The notes: generated by a model not told the origin, from the sequence alone. 64,000 nt of DNA from CAVTQY01 sp963736975 (GCA_963736975.1 CAVTQY010000001.1:744001-808000), one strand, 5' to 3'; counted from the first letter of the stretch, positions 1 to 8,423 are shown. Translations and numbers: made by a program.

Positions 1-1
1 G

Positions 2-361
2 CCGGCGCGGCATTATCAGCCGAGCCCGCGCGCCTACACCGGCAAGCTGTGTTCGCCGGAGTATCCTGGCGTTGAGCTGGTGCGCCAGGTGCGCTCGAAC
101 GGCGAGATCAAGTGGCGTGGCGAGCGGGTGTTCCTGGGCGAGCCGTTGATCGGCGAACCGGTCGGGCTGCACCCGATCGCCGACGGCGAATGGCGGGTGA
201 TGTATGGCCCGATCGAGCTCGGTTTGCTGGACGCGAAGGGCCGCTTGCGCCAGCCGCGGCGCCGCCGCCGTCGGGTAGCCTGTGGATTTGTGGACAACGC
301 ACGCGCGTTGCCCACAACCCCACAGGGCCAACAACAACCGCAAGCCGATCTGGTTCGATGA
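2..361 (+). CDS. IS481-family transposase, C-terminal end (partial)
   Basis: The frame is open from the left edge and ends in TGA at 359-361. Its start lies outside the window. The protein runs from a Tyr-Gln-Pro-Ser-Pro-Arg segment through 'VELVRQVRSNGEIKW' to 'YGPIELGLLDA', which is the conserved tail after the DDE catalytic core of IS481-type transposases. The last ~40 residues are Arg/Gln-rich and not conserved. Just downstream lie two 19-base direct repeats of the kind found at the ends of these elements, so the element's right end probably falls near 420. The catalytic residues are not visible, so activity cannot be judged. Confidence 0.8.
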   Translation, partial: PARHYQPSPRAYTGKLCSPEYPGVELVRQVRSNGEIKWRGERVFLGEPLIGEPVGLHPIADGEWRVMYGPIELGLLDAKGRLRQPRRRRRRVACGFVDNARALPTTPQGQQQPQADLVR

Positions 362-372
362 CGGATGAAAAG

Positions 373-416
373 TGTTACCCATGTCGCCGGTCTATTCTGT
401 TACCCATGTCGCCGGT
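373..416. repeat. Paired 19-bp direct repeats at IS right end
   Basis: The 19-base word TGTTACCCATGTCGCCGGT occurs at 373-391 and again at 398-416, 25 bases apart. It lies immediately after the transposase stop. Terminal repeats starting TGTTAC are known from IS481-type elements, so these are probably transposase binding sites in the right end. The left end is outside the window. Confidence 0.7.
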
Positions 417-424
417 TGGACATG

Positions 425-450
425 GGTTCGCAAAGCGAACCGGGTGAGGG
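425..450. repeat. Short hairpin with REP-like flank beyond ilvC
   Basis: GGTTCGC and GCGAACC (425-431, 435-441) form a 7-bp stem with a 3-base loop. This is followed by CGGGTGAGGG (441-450), the decamer that also borders the ilvB-ilvN repeat at 2104-2113. The hairpin lies just past the ilvC stop on the minus strand and could act as a transcript end. It is also a half-copy of the larger palindromic element. Confidence 0.5.
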
Positions 451-451
451 T

Positions 452-1471
452 TCAGTTCCGGCTCTTGTCCACCAGCGCGTTCTGCGCAATCCACGGCATC
501 ATGGCGCGCAGCTTGACGCCGATCTGCTCTATCGGATGCTCGCTCATGCGCGCCCGCATGGCCTTGAAGCTCGTCTGGTTGACGCGGTTCTCCAGCATCC
601 ACTCGCGGGCGAAGCGTCCCGATTGGATATCCGCCAGCACCCGCTTCATCTCCTTGCGAGTCTCATCGTTGATAATGCGTGGCCCCGACATATACTCGCC
701 GTACTCCGCGGTATTGCTGATCGAGTAATTCATGTTGGCAATACCACCTTCATAGATCAGATCGACAATCAGCTTCACCTCGTGCAGGCATTCGAAATAC
801 GCCATCTCCGGCGCGTACCCCGCTTCCACCAGCGTTTCGTACCCGCCCTTGATCAGCTCCACCAGCCCGCCGCACAGCACCACCTGCTCGCCGAACAGAT
901 CGGTCTCGCATTCCTCCTTGAAGGTCGTCTCGATAATCCCGGCCCGCCCGCCGCCGATGGCCGAGGCATAGGAAAGAGCGATCTCCAGCGCGTTCCCCGA
1001 CGGGTTCTGCGCCACCGCTACCAGGCACGGCACGCCGCCGCCGCGCTGATACTCGCTGCGCACCGTATGGCCAGGCCCTTTCGGCGCGATCATGAACACG
1101 TCGATATCGGTGCGCGGTTCGATCAGGTTGAAATGAATGTTCAGCCCGTGCGCGAAAGCCAGCGCCGCCCCCGGCTTCATGTTCGGCCCGAGCTGGTCGC
1201 GATACAGATCGCCCTGCCCTTCATCCGGCGTCAGCACCATCACCACATCGGCCCATTTGGCGCACTCCGCCGCATCCATCACCTTCAGGCCGGCGGCCTC
1301 GGCCTTTTTTACCCCAGCGGAATTTGCCCGCAGCCCGACCGCGATCTCGGCCACACCGCTTTCCTTGAGGTTGTTGGCATGGGCATGGCCCTGGCTGCCA
1401 TAGCCGATGACGGCGACACGCTTGCCCTTGATCAGGTTCACGTCGGCGTCGCGATCGTAATAGACGCGCAT
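452..1471 (-). CDS. ilvC: Ketol-acid reductoisomerase (NADP+)
   Basis: Catalyses the second common step of valine/isoleucine synthesis, isomerising and reducing acetolactate or acetohydroxybutyrate with NADPH. The 339 residues match the usual class I length. A Rossmann loop GYGSQG is at 23-28, the catalytic-region His is in 'AFAHGLNIHF' (~108), and the Mg-binding Asp/Glu lie in 'ETDLFGEQ' (D191, E195), with a second acidic set in 'MAYFECLHE'. It starts at ATG 1471 and is the last gene of miaA-ilvB-ilvN-ilvC, 23 bases after ilvN. A short hairpin lies just past its stop. Confidence 0.97.
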   Translation of the reverse strand: MRVYYDRDADVNLIKGKRVAVIGYGSQGHAHANNLKESGVAEIAVGLRANSAGVKKAEAAGLKVMDAAECAKWADVVMVLTPDEGQGDLYRDQLGPNMKPGAALAFAHGLNIHFNLIEPRTDIDVFMIAPKGPGHTVRSEYQRGGGVPCLVAVAQNPSGNALEIALSYASAIGGGRAGIIETTFKEECETDLFGEQVVLCGGLVELIKGGYETLVEAGYAPEMAYFECLHEVKLIVDLIYEGGIANMNYSISNTAEYGEYMSGPRIINDETRKEMKRVLADIQSGRFAREWMLENRVNQTSFKAMRARMSEHPIEQIGVKLRAMMPWIAQNALVDKSRN

Positions 1472-1494
1472 CGTATGTCTCCTTGCGATTATCG

Positions 1495-1989
1495 TCAGAT
1501 CGTCCGCGGGCCGCGCGCCATAGCGGCAACGCCGGTGCGGGAAATTTCCGCCAACCCCAACGGACGCATCAGTTCCACGAAAGCATTGAGCTTCTCGCTC
1601 GACCCTGTCATCTCGAACACGAAGTTCTCGGTGGTCGCATCCACTACCCGCGCACGGAAGGCATCGGCCAGGCGCAGCGCCTCGGCGCGGTGCTCGCCGC
1701 GGTTGATCACCTTGATCAACGCCATTTCACGCGCCAGATGCGGGCCCTCCCGCGTTAGGTCGGCCACCCGGTGCACCGGTACCAGCCGGTCGAGCTGCGC
1801 CTTGATCTGCTCGATCACCATCTCGGTACCGGACGTCACGATGTTGATCCGCGACTGCCGCCCGGCGGCATCCACCGGCGCCACCGTCAGGCTGTCGATA
1901 TTATAGCCTCGCCCGGAGAACAGCCCGATGACGCGCGCGAGCACACCCGCCTCGTTATCGACCAAAACCGAAATCGTCGCGCTGCGCAA
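1495..1989 (-). CDS. ilvN: Acetolactate synthase small (regulatory) subunit
   Basis: Regulatory partner of IlvB that confers activity and valine feedback. The 164 residues begin with an ACT domain ('ATISVLVDNEAGVLARVIGLF', then 'RGYNIDSLTV') and end in the usual C-terminal domain. The first usable start is TTG at 1989, because an in-frame TGA lies three codons upstream and no ATG is available before the ACT core. The only SD-like sequence, GAGG, comes from the end of a palindromic repeat element that abuts the start. Translation initiation is therefore unusual here. The gene is in operon with ilvB and ilvC. Confidence 0.95.
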   Translation of the reverse strand: MRSATISVLVDNEAGVLARVIGLFSGRGYNIDSLTVAPVDAAGRQSRINIVTSGTEMVIEQIKAQLDRLVPVHRVADLTREGPHLAREMALIKVINRGEHRAEALRLADAFRARVVDATTENFVFEMTGSSEKLNAFVELMRPLGLAEISRTGVAAMARGPRTI

Positions 1990-1992
1990 GAA

Positions 1993-2113
1993 CCCTCACC
2001 CGCCGCTTCGCCGCGACCTCTCCCGTAAGCGGGAGAGGTGAAGATACGCGCATTCTCCAACACCTCTCCCGCTGGCGGGAGAGGTCGGCTCGCGCACCGA
2101 ACCGGGTGAGGGC
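1993..2113. repeat. Composite palindromic (REP-like) element between ilvB and ilvN
   Basis: Two 24-base palindromes built on ACCTCTCCCG/CGGGAGAGGT stand at 2016-2039 and 2062-2085. They are enclosed by an outer inverted pair CCCTCACCCG (1993-2002) and CGGGTGAGGG (2104-2113). The whole can fold into a branched structure. It fills nearly the entire ilvB-ilvN gap and reaches to within a few bases of the ilvN start. A half-copy lies at 425-450. It looks like a dispersed REP-type unit that may affect operon mRNA stability or ilvN translation. Confidence 0.8.
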
Positions 2114-2117
2114 CGCC

Positions 2118-3896
2118 TCACACCAGCACCAGCCCTTCATCCGTGATCCCCGCCGCCTCATCCTCATGCTCCGGCCCGAGAATCATCTCGTTATGCGCCG
2201 CCCCGGACGGGATCATCGGAAAGCAGTTCTCCTTCGGGTCCACGGCGATATCGGCGATCACCGCCCGGTCAACCGCCAGCATCTCCTGAATAACCCCATC
2301 GAGCTGATCCACGCTCTCCGCCCGAAGCCCCACCGCATGAAAACTCTCCGCCAGCTTGACAAAATCCGGCAGTGCCGCGGAATAGCTTTCCGAATACCGC
2401 CCGCCATGCAGCAGTTCCTGCCACTGCCGCACCATGCCCATATACTGATTGTTGAGGATGAACACCTTCACCGGCAGCCGGTATTGCGCCAGTGTCCCCA
2501 TCTCCTGGATGTTCATCAACACCGAAGCCTCGCCGGCGATATCGATCACCAACGCGTCCGGATGCGCGACCTGCACGCCCATCGCCGCCGGCAGCCCATA
2601 TCCCATGGTGCCGAGGCCGCCGGAAGTCATCCAACGGTTTGGTTTCTCGAAGCTGAAATGCTGTGCGGCCCACATCTGATGCTGACCCACCTCGGTCGTG
2701 ATGAAGATCTCCTTCCGAACGTCGCGCGTGAGCTCATACAATCGCTGGATTGCGTATTGCGGTCGGATAATCGCGCCACGCGCCATGTCCTGCGTGAAGC
2801 GCAAACAATTCCGGTCGCGCCAAGCATCGATCTGCCGCCACCACTCCGCGAGCCCCCTGGCGTCATGCTGGGCCGGATCGCGCTTCCACTCCTCCAACAA
2901 CGCGGTCAGCACACGCCCGGCATCACCCACGACCGCCACATCGACCGGGACATTCTTGTTGATCGAGGACGGATCGATATCGGCGTGGATCTTCTTCGCA
3001 CCGGGACAGAAAGCGTTCAGGCGCCCGGTCACCCGATCGTCGAACCGCGCACCGACCGCCAGCAGCACATCGCACCCGTGCATCGCCAGGTTGGCCTCGT
3101 AAGTCCCGTGCATCCCCAACATACCTAGGAACCGCGGATCGCTTGCCGGCAGCGCCCCGAGACCCATAAGCGTGTTGGTGCACGGAAAACCCGTGGTCTG
3201 CACGAGACGGACCAGCGCCTCCGACGCCGCCGGTCCGGCGTTGATCACGCCCCCACCCGTGTAGATCACCGGCCGTTTCGCTTGTTTCAACATTGCCACA
3301 GCCCGGGCGATTTGCGCCGGATCGGGGTCGAGTTGCGGGCGATAGCTCGGGTGCCCCTCCGTCGGCGCACTGTAAGGCGCCTTGCCGATCAGGATGTCCT
3401 TCGGCAGGTCGATCACCACCGGACCCGGCCGCCCGGAGCGCGCGACGTAGAATGCCTCGTGCACCACACGCGCCAGGTCTTCTGGGCGCTTCACCAGATA
3501 ATTGTGTTTCGTCGCCGGCCGTGTGATCCCGGTGGTATCGGCTTCCTGAAACGCGTCATTGCCGATCAGGTGAGTCGGCACCTGCCCGGTCAGGCAGATC
3601 ACCGGAATGGAATCCATCAGCGCATCGACCAGCCCCGTCACCGCATTGGTCGCACCGGGCCCGGATGTCACCAGCACCACGCCGACTTTGCCGGTGGAGC
3701 GTGCGTACCCTTCGGCCGCGTGCACGGCGCCCTGCTCATGCCGCACCAGGATGTGGCGGATCGCGTTCTGATTGAAGATTGCGTCATAGATCGGCAGGAC
3801 CGCACCGCCCGGATAGCCGAAGACAACCTCGACCCCTTGGTCCTTCAGGGCGCGAAGCAGGATTTCTGCCCCTGACTGGCTGGCTTCGGCGGACAT
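2118..3896 (-). CDS. ilvB: Acetolactate synthase large (catalytic) subunit
   Basis: Thiamine-diphosphate enzyme joining pyruvate to pyruvate or 2-oxobutyrate, the first step of branched-chain amino acid synthesis. It has 592 residues in the usual three domains, with the catalytic Glu in 'RHEQGA' (E54). The start is ATG 3894-3896, chosen because AGGAGG lies 9 bases upstream and the family N-terminus follows. The open frame runs further back only as a shadow of miaA. One oddity is in the ThDP/Mg motif: it reads G-E-A-S (E456) where the family usually has G-D-x-S. The downstream Asn pair ('ILNNQYMG') is present. It is followed by ilvN. Confidence 0.96.
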   Translation of the reverse strand: MSAEASQSGAEILLRALKDQGVEVVFGYPGGAVLPIYDAIFNQNAIRHILVRHEQGAVHAAEGYARSTGKVGVVLVTSGPGATNAVTGLVDALMDSIPVICLTGQVPTHLIGNDAFQEADTTGITRPATKHNYLVKRPEDLARVVHEAFYVARSGRPGPVVIDLPKDILIGKAPYSAPTEGHPSYRPQLDPDPAQIARAVAMLKQAKRPVIYTGGGVINAGPAASEALVRLVQTTGFPCTNTLMGLGALPASDPRFLGMLGMHGTYEANLAMHGCDVLLAVGARFDDRVTGRLNAFCPGAKKIHADIDPSSINKNVPVDVAVVGDAGRVLTALLEEWKRDPAQHDARGLAEWWRQIDAWRDRNCLRFTQDMARGAIIRPQYAIQRLYELTRDVRKEIFITTEVGQHQMWAAQHFSFEKPNRWMTSGGLGTMGYGLPAAMGVQVAHPDALVIDIAGEASVLMNIQEMGTLAQYRLPVKVFILNNQYMGMVRQWQELLHGGRYSESYSAALPDFVKLAESFHAVGLRAESVDQLDGVIQEMLAVDRAVIADIAVDPKENCFPMIPSGAAHNEMILGPEHEDEAAGITDEGLVLV

Positions 3897-3905
3897 TGGC
3901 GGGTT

Positions 3906-3911
3906 CCTCCT
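3906..3911 (-). promoter_or_regulatory. Shine-Dalgarno site of ilvB
   Basis: The minus strand reads AGGAGG here, 9 bases before ATG 3896. It decides the ilvB start against the much longer open frame that continues upstream through miaA. Confidence 0.8.
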
Positions 3912-3946
3912 GAGAGCATCACGCATATGGCGCATGTTGCGGTGCG

Positions 3947-4933
3947 TCAAGCGGCGTGGCGAATAAAATCGATGATCTCTGCCAGATTTCTTTCCGAAAG
4001 TTGCTCCGAGGGTGCAATACGCGCATGGATCGTATGCGTCCCGCTCTCTGATGCCAGCTTGTGATGCCGAAACCACGTCGCCTGCCGTTTTACATAGCGC
4101 CCCGTGGCCAGCACCGCCCGCCGGGCCGCCTCGGCGAGCCCGATCTCGCCTTTCAGATGCGCCGCAAGCTCCGGCACCCCGTGCGCCCGCATCGCCGGAA
4201 GCGCCGGATCCAAATGCAGGCGCAACAACTCGCGCACCTCCTCCACAGCGCCGGCGTCCAGCATCGCAGCGAAACGGGCGGCGATCGCGGCCCGCAGCTC
4301 GGCCCGCGGCGGATCGAGCAGAACCAGGGCGAACCCCCCCGCCTCGACCCCCCGCGGCTGCATCGCCAGCCAGCCCGCAAGACCTCGCCCGGTTCCGCGC
4401 CACACCTCCCAGGCGCGCGCGAGCCGCTGCGCATCGCTCGGCCGCAGGCGCGCCGCTGTTTCCGGATCCGCTTCGACAAGCCGTTGATGCAGCCCATGCG
4501 CACCCAGCCGCTGCAACAACTCGCTCGCTTCGCTCCGGACGGCCGGCGCCACTGCCGGTATGCCGGCGATGCCATGAACCAAAGCGTCCAAATAAAGCCC
4601 GGTGCCGCCGCACAGGATCGGTACCAGCCCGTTTGCCTGCGCCGCGTCCATCTCGGCCAATGCCGACTCGCGCCACCAGGCGACATGTCCCGGCTCGCTT
4701 GCGGCCCGTATTCCATACAAAGCGTGCGGCACCAAAGCCTCCTCCGCTTGCGTCGGCCGCGCCGTCAAAACCCGCAACTCTCGATAGACCTGCATCAAAT
4801 CGGCGTTGATCACCACTCCACCGAGGCGCTGGGCAAGCGCCAGTGCCAGCGCCGATTTCCCGCTCGCCGTTGGCCCGGCAACGATGATCGCGCGTTGCCA
4901 TCCATCAGACCGGCTGCCAGGGTCGTCCACCAT
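3947..4933 (-). CDS. miaA: tRNA dimethylallyltransferase
   Basis: Transfers a dimethylallyl group to the N6 of A37 in tRNAs reading U-starting codons. The 328 residues include a P-loop GPTASGKS at 20-27, the 'NADLMQVYRELRVLTARP' segment, 'GGTGLY', and the C-terminal 'RYVKRQATWFRH' tRNA-binding stretch. The only ATG before the P-loop is at 4931-4933, and it overlaps the serB ATG (4932-4934) on the other strand. ilvB starts 50 bases downstream, so miaA is probably the first gene of the ilv transcript. Confidence 0.96.
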   Translation of the reverse strand: MVDDPGSRSDGWQRAIIVAGPTASGKSALALALAQRLGGVVINADLMQVYRELRVLTARPTQAEEALVPHALYGIRAASEPGHVAWWRESALAEMDAAQANGLVPILCGGTGLYLDALVHGIAGIPAVAPAVRSEASELLQRLGAHGLHQRLVEADPETAARLRPSDAQRLARAWEVWRGTGRGLAGWLAMQPRGVEAGGFALVLLDPPRAELRAAIAARFAAMLDAGAVEEVRELLRLHLDPALPAMRAHGVPELAAHLKGEIGLAEAARRAVLATGRYVKRQATWFRHHKLASESGTHTIHARIAPSEQLSERNLAEIIDFIRHAA

Positions 4934-5807
4934 GTCTCACGTGCTTACCCTGGTTGCGGACCGTCGCGCGACGACGCTCACCGAAGCGATCATGGCGCGC
5001 GTCTGCGAAAGTGTCGGGAGCGTATCCGTCACGCCGCTCTCGCCCGGCGAAGCTGCAGACATCGCCCTGCCCGCCCCGCCCGATATAAACGCCGTCCGCA
5101 TCGCGCTTGGCGGCGCCGCGATCGATGCCATCGCGATGCCGGTGCAGCGCCGGCGCAAGCGGCTGCTGATCGCCGACATGGACAGCACCATCGTCACCGG
5201 TGAAACCCTTGACGAACTCGCCGATTTCGCCGGCCTGAAGGCCGAGATCGCCGCTATCACGAGGCGCAGCATGAACGGCGAGATCGACTTCGCCCAGGCA
5301 CTCCGCGAGCGTGTCGGCATGTTGAAAGGCTTGCCGCTCGACAAGTTGGAGCGCACCTGGGAACGCGTCCGCCTCACCGAAGGCGCGCGCGAACTGGTCG
5401 CCACCATGCGCGCGCATGGCGCGGTCACCGCGCTGGTCTCGGGCGGGTTCACCTTCTTCACCGAACGCGTGGCGAAACAGGCCGGGTTCAACGTGCACCG
5501 CGCCAATGTGTTGCTGCACGACGACAAGGGGCTGACCGGGCTGGTTGCCGAGCCTGTGCTCGATCGCGACACCAAGCTGCATACGTTGCAATCGCTCGCC
5601 GCCGAACGCGGCATCGATCTTGCCGACACAATGGCGATCGGCGACGGCGCCAACGACCTGGCGATGCTGCGCGCGGCCGGGCTCGGCATCGCCTTCCATG
5701 CCAAACCGATCGTCGCGGCGGAGGCACGCGCCCGCATCGATCACGGCACTTTGCGTGCCGCGCTGTTTGCTCAAGGCTTCCAAGCGCGGGAGATCGTCGG
5801 TTCTTGA
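4932..5807 (+). CDS. serB: Phosphoserine phosphatase
   Basis: Last step of serine synthesis, hydrolysing O-phosphoserine. The 291-residue HAD protein has motif I 'DMDSTIV' (nucleophile D82, acid D84), motif II in 'VSGGFTFF', a conserved Lys in 'DTKLHTL', and motif IV 'GDGANDL'. The first ~75 residues form the SerB-type N-terminal domain. The start ATG 4932 gives the typical 'MSHVLTLVA' opening. It overlaps the miaA start codon on the opposite strand, so each gene's ribosome binding site lies inside the other's coding sequence. Confidence 0.95.
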   Translation: MSHVLTLVADRRATTLTEAIMARVCESVGSVSVTPLSPGEAADIALPAPPDINAVRIALGGAAIDAIAMPVQRRRKRLLIADMDSTIVTGETLDELADFAGLKAEIAAITRRSMNGEIDFAQALRERVGMLKGLPLDKLERTWERVRLTEGARELVATMRAHGAVTALVSGGFTFFTERVAKQAGFNVHRANVLLHDDKGLTGLVAEPVLDRDTKLHTLQSLAAERGIDLADTMAIGDGANDLAMLRAAGLGIAFHAKPIVAAEARARIDHGTLRAALFAQGFQAREIVGS

Positions 5808-5857
5808 CCGGGCGATCCGCGCCAAGCTTTGCTGACGCAATCGTCCGGAGCAACGCC

Positions 5858-6814
5858 ATGCCACTCGATCCCGACAACCTCACCGTCCTGGAGATGATCC
5901 GCCTTGCGGGCCGGCCGCCGTTCGAGACGCTCACGCCGGCGGAAGCCCGCGAGGCGTATGTCAGAAGCCGTGCGGTGCTGCAGCCCGAACCGCAGGAGGT
6001 CGCCGCAATACGCAATCTCGCGTCCCCCGGGCCGGCCGGCGACATTCCGTTGCGCCTGTATCGACCGCGCGGCAGCACAGTGGACGAACACCTGCCGGGG
6101 CTGGTTTTCTACCATGGCGGCGGCTGGCTGCTGGGCGATCTCGATTCGCATGACGGGGTGTGCCGCATCCTTGCCAACGACGCGCGCTGCGTCGTGGTCT
6201 CGGTGGATTATCGGATGGCACCGGAGCACAAATTCCCCGCCGCCGTCGATGACTGCGCGGCCGCCACCGGCTTTGTCGCCACGCACGCTGCCGATCTTGG
6301 GATCGAGGCTTCGCGCATCGCTGTGGGCGGCAATTCCGCCGGTGGCAATCTGGCCGCGGTGATGGCGCTGTTGGCGCGCGACGGCGCGCTGCCGCCCATC
6401 GTCGCCCAGGTGTTGATCTACCCCGCAACAGACATGACGATGACCACGGTTTCCGCGCAGACCATCACCGAAGGCGCGCCGTTGACCTCCACGACAATGC
6501 GGTGGTTCATCGACCATTACCTTCGCAACGAGGCGGACAAGACGGACTGGCGCGCCTCCCCGTCTCGCGCCGCCAGCCTCGCCGGTACTGCACCGGCGCT
6601 GGTCATCACCGCGAGCAGCGATCCGCTGCGTGACGAAGGGGCCGAATATGCACGACGCCTGGAGAGGGAAGGGGTGCGCGTTGCGCATCTGAACTTCTCG
6701 GACCAGATCCATGGTTTCATCAGCATGGGTAAGATTATCCGCGCCTCAGCCACGGCGCTGGCGATGGTAACAGCCTGGCTCGGCCGGGAGTTCGCGTTCG
6801 CCGCCGCGGGCTGA
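5858..6814 (+). CDS. Alpha/beta hydrolase, hormone-sensitive-lipase type esterase
   Basis: A cytoplasmic esterase of 318 residues. The oxyanion motif HGGGW is at 86-90, the nucleophile Ser160 is in 'GNSAGG', the acid is in 'SSDPLRDEG' and the catalytic His is in 'DQIHGF'. This order is typical of the HSL (acetyl-esterase, family IV) group. The start ATG 5858 is preceded at 7 bases by CCGGAG; an upstream in-frame ATG at 5804 overlaps the end of serB and is less likely. It follows serB by 50 bases and may be co-transcribed. The substrate cannot be read from sequence. Confidence 0.9.
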   Translation: MPLDPDNLTVLEMIRLAGRPPFETLTPAEAREAYVRSRAVLQPEPQEVAAIRNLASPGPAGDIPLRLYRPRGSTVDEHLPGLVFYHGGGWLLGDLDSHDGVCRILANDARCVVVSVDYRMAPEHKFPAAVDDCAAATGFVATHAADLGIEASRIAVGGNSAGGNLAAVMALLARDGALPPIVAQVLIYPATDMTMTTVSAQTITEGAPLTSTTMRWFIDHYLRNEADKTDWRASPSRAASLAGTAPALVITASSDPLRDEGAEYARRLEREGVRVAHLNFSDQIHGFISMGKIIRASATALAMVTAWLGREFAFAAAG

Positions 6815-6896
6815 CACCAAGCCCGGCCGGTTCTTTGTCCTTGGGCGTGATCGCTGAACGATTGGTGGATATCGCGCTGTTGATTACATGGCAGGA

Positions 6897-7507
6897 TCAG
6901 GCGATCCGCGCCCCCGCCATCCGCAACGCCAGCTCCGCCATCCGCTCGCACAACGCGTCGAGCGGCAGCCGGCCGGCGGAACGATGCCACGTGTAAGCCC
7001 AGGAGATCATGCCGCCGATCGCCAGCGCCGCCAGGCGCACGTCGCCGATCTCGAACTCGCCGGCGACAACTCCTTCGGCGAGCAGCTTCGACAGCACGCG
7101 ATCGAACTGCTTGCGCAGCGCATCGATCTCCGCCAGCGCGGCCGGTTCCAGGCTCTTTTCCTCGCGGAAATAGATCGCGATATTCGCCTGCCGGCTTAAC
7201 ACGACTTTGGTGAAATCGATGATCCCCCGACGCAGCCGTTTGGTCGGTGTCCCCTCGCCGTCGACCGCCTGCGCGACCGCCGCCAACGACAGCTCGATCG
7301 TCGGCTTACACAACGCCGCCAACAGCTCCGTCTTGCTGCGGAAATAGGAGTAAATGAACGGCTTCGTCACCCAAGTCGCGCCGCGACGTCATCGAGAGTG
7401 GTGCCGTTGAAACCATGCGCATAGAATAGCGCCATCGCCTCGGCCAGGATGCGCTCGCGTTTCTGCGCCTGGGCCTCCTCGCGCAAGCGCTCTGCCGTCC
7501 CGCTCAT
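6897..7507 (-). pseudogene. TetR-family regulator, frameshifted
   Basis: The N-terminal helix-turn-helix ('ERILAEAMALFYAHGFNGTTLDDVAARLG', read from ATG 7507) runs into TGA. The rest of the protein continues in the next frame from 'TKPFIYSYFRSKTELL' through a full ligand-binding domain to 6897. One G missing from a G-run near 7371 would restore 'RLGVTKPF', the normal TetR sequence. The stop and a possible GTG restart overlap, so separate translation of the second half is conceivable but would give no DNA-binding domain. The gene is divergent from the SDR at 7594, its likely target. A consensus error or real mutation cannot be told apart. Confidence 0.85.
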
Positions 7508-7593
7508 GGCACCGGACACTACGCGCCGGCCCCCTGATTTCAAGGCTGCACCCGTGTTACCCTGCACCTGAGAGACAGCGGGAGGACAGGCGA

Positions 7594-8361
7594 ATGCCGG
7601 GCATGCTCGAAGGCAAATCGGCGCTGATCACCGGGGGCGGCGGCGGTATCGGCCGTGCGACGGCGCTGGTATTCGCCCGCGAGGGCGCGCGCGTGGCAGT
7701 CGCCGACCTCAATGCCGAGGCGGCACAGGACACGGTTGCGATGGTCAACGCCGTCGGCGGCCAGGCCATGTCCCTCACCGGGGAGGTTACCGACACGGCT
7801 CAGGTGCAAGGCATGATCCGCGATGTGGTCGGCGCCTATGGCAAGCTCGACTGCGCCTTCAACAACGCTGGTATTGCCGGATACCAGGTCGATGCGTCAG
7901 GCAAGCGCACTGCCGAATGGTCGGACGAATCGTTCGACCGCATGATCGCGGTGAACCTCAAAGCTGTATGGCTCTGCATGAAGCACGAGATCCTGCACAT
8001 GCAGAAGAGCGGAGGCGGTGCGATCGTCAACACCGGATCGATCGCCGGCCTGGTCGGTCTGCCCACCTCATCCGCCTATGTTGCCGCCAAGCACGGCGTT
8101 CTCGGCCTCACCAAAACCGCGGCGGTCGAATACGCGCCCGAGAAGATCCGTGTGAACGCGGTGTGCCCCGGCTACATCCGTACGCGGATGACCGACGATG
8201 TGATGCGACGGCGCGGCGAGCAGATCATGTCGCTGGTGCCGTTCCGCCGCATGGGCGAGCCGGAGGAGATCGCCGAAATGGTGGCCTGGCTGTGCTCCGA
8301 CCGCGCTTCGTATGTGACCGGCGTCTGCTACAACGTGGACGGCGGATACATGGCGATGTGA
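7594..8361 (+). CDS. Short-chain dehydrogenase/reductase (SDR)
   Basis: Classical NAD(P)-dependent SDR of 255 residues. The cofactor loop TGGGGGIG is at 13-20, NNAG at 90-93, and the catalytic Ser149, Tyr162 and Lys166 are in 'NTGSIAG' and 'SAYVAAKHG'. The acidic residue after the second beta strand ('VADLNAE') favours NAD. It closes with the usual 'YVTGVCYNVDGGY'. It is transcribed divergently from the broken TetR gene 86 bases away, which suggests local repression. The substrate is unknown. Confidence 0.93.
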   Translation: MPGMLEGKSALITGGGGGIGRATALVFAREGARVAVADLNAEAAQDTVAMVNAVGGQAMSLTGEVTDTAQVQGMIRDVVGAYGKLDCAFNNAGIAGYQVDASGKRTAEWSDESFDRMIAVNLKAVWLCMKHEILHMQKSGGGAIVNTGSIAGLVGLPTSSAYVAAKHGVLGLTKTAAVEYAPEKIRVNAVCPGYIRTRMTDDVMRRRGEQIMSLVPFRRMGEPEEIAEMVAWLCSDRASYVTGVCYNVDGGYMAM

Positions 8362-8401
8362 CGCAGCGATCAACGCGCTGCGACCGCCGGAGTGGATCGT
8401 C

Positions 8402-8423
8402 ATGGCCGGCGAAGCTCGGCCAT
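8402..8423. terminator. Hairpin between convergent genes (dispersed palindrome)
   Basis: ATGGCCG (8402-8408) pairs with CGGCCAT (8417-8423) around an 8-base loop. It lies between the convergent SDR and SGNH genes and could end transcripts from both sides. There is no clear T-run, so an intrinsic terminator is not certain. A related degenerate copy lies at 44604-44632. Confidence 0.4.

Noticed and set aside
2118..4901. A 927-codon open frame reaching through ilvB into miaA on the minus strand.
   Set aside because: The upstream ~335 codons are miaA read out of frame, with Arg/Gly/Ala-rich composition. The SD at 3906-3911 and family N-terminus place the ilvB start at 3896.
7367..7370. A separate two-gene reading of the TetR region with GTG restart overlapping the TGA.
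   Set aside because: Neither half is a known stand-alone protein and one base restores a normal TetR; I treat it as one broken gene.
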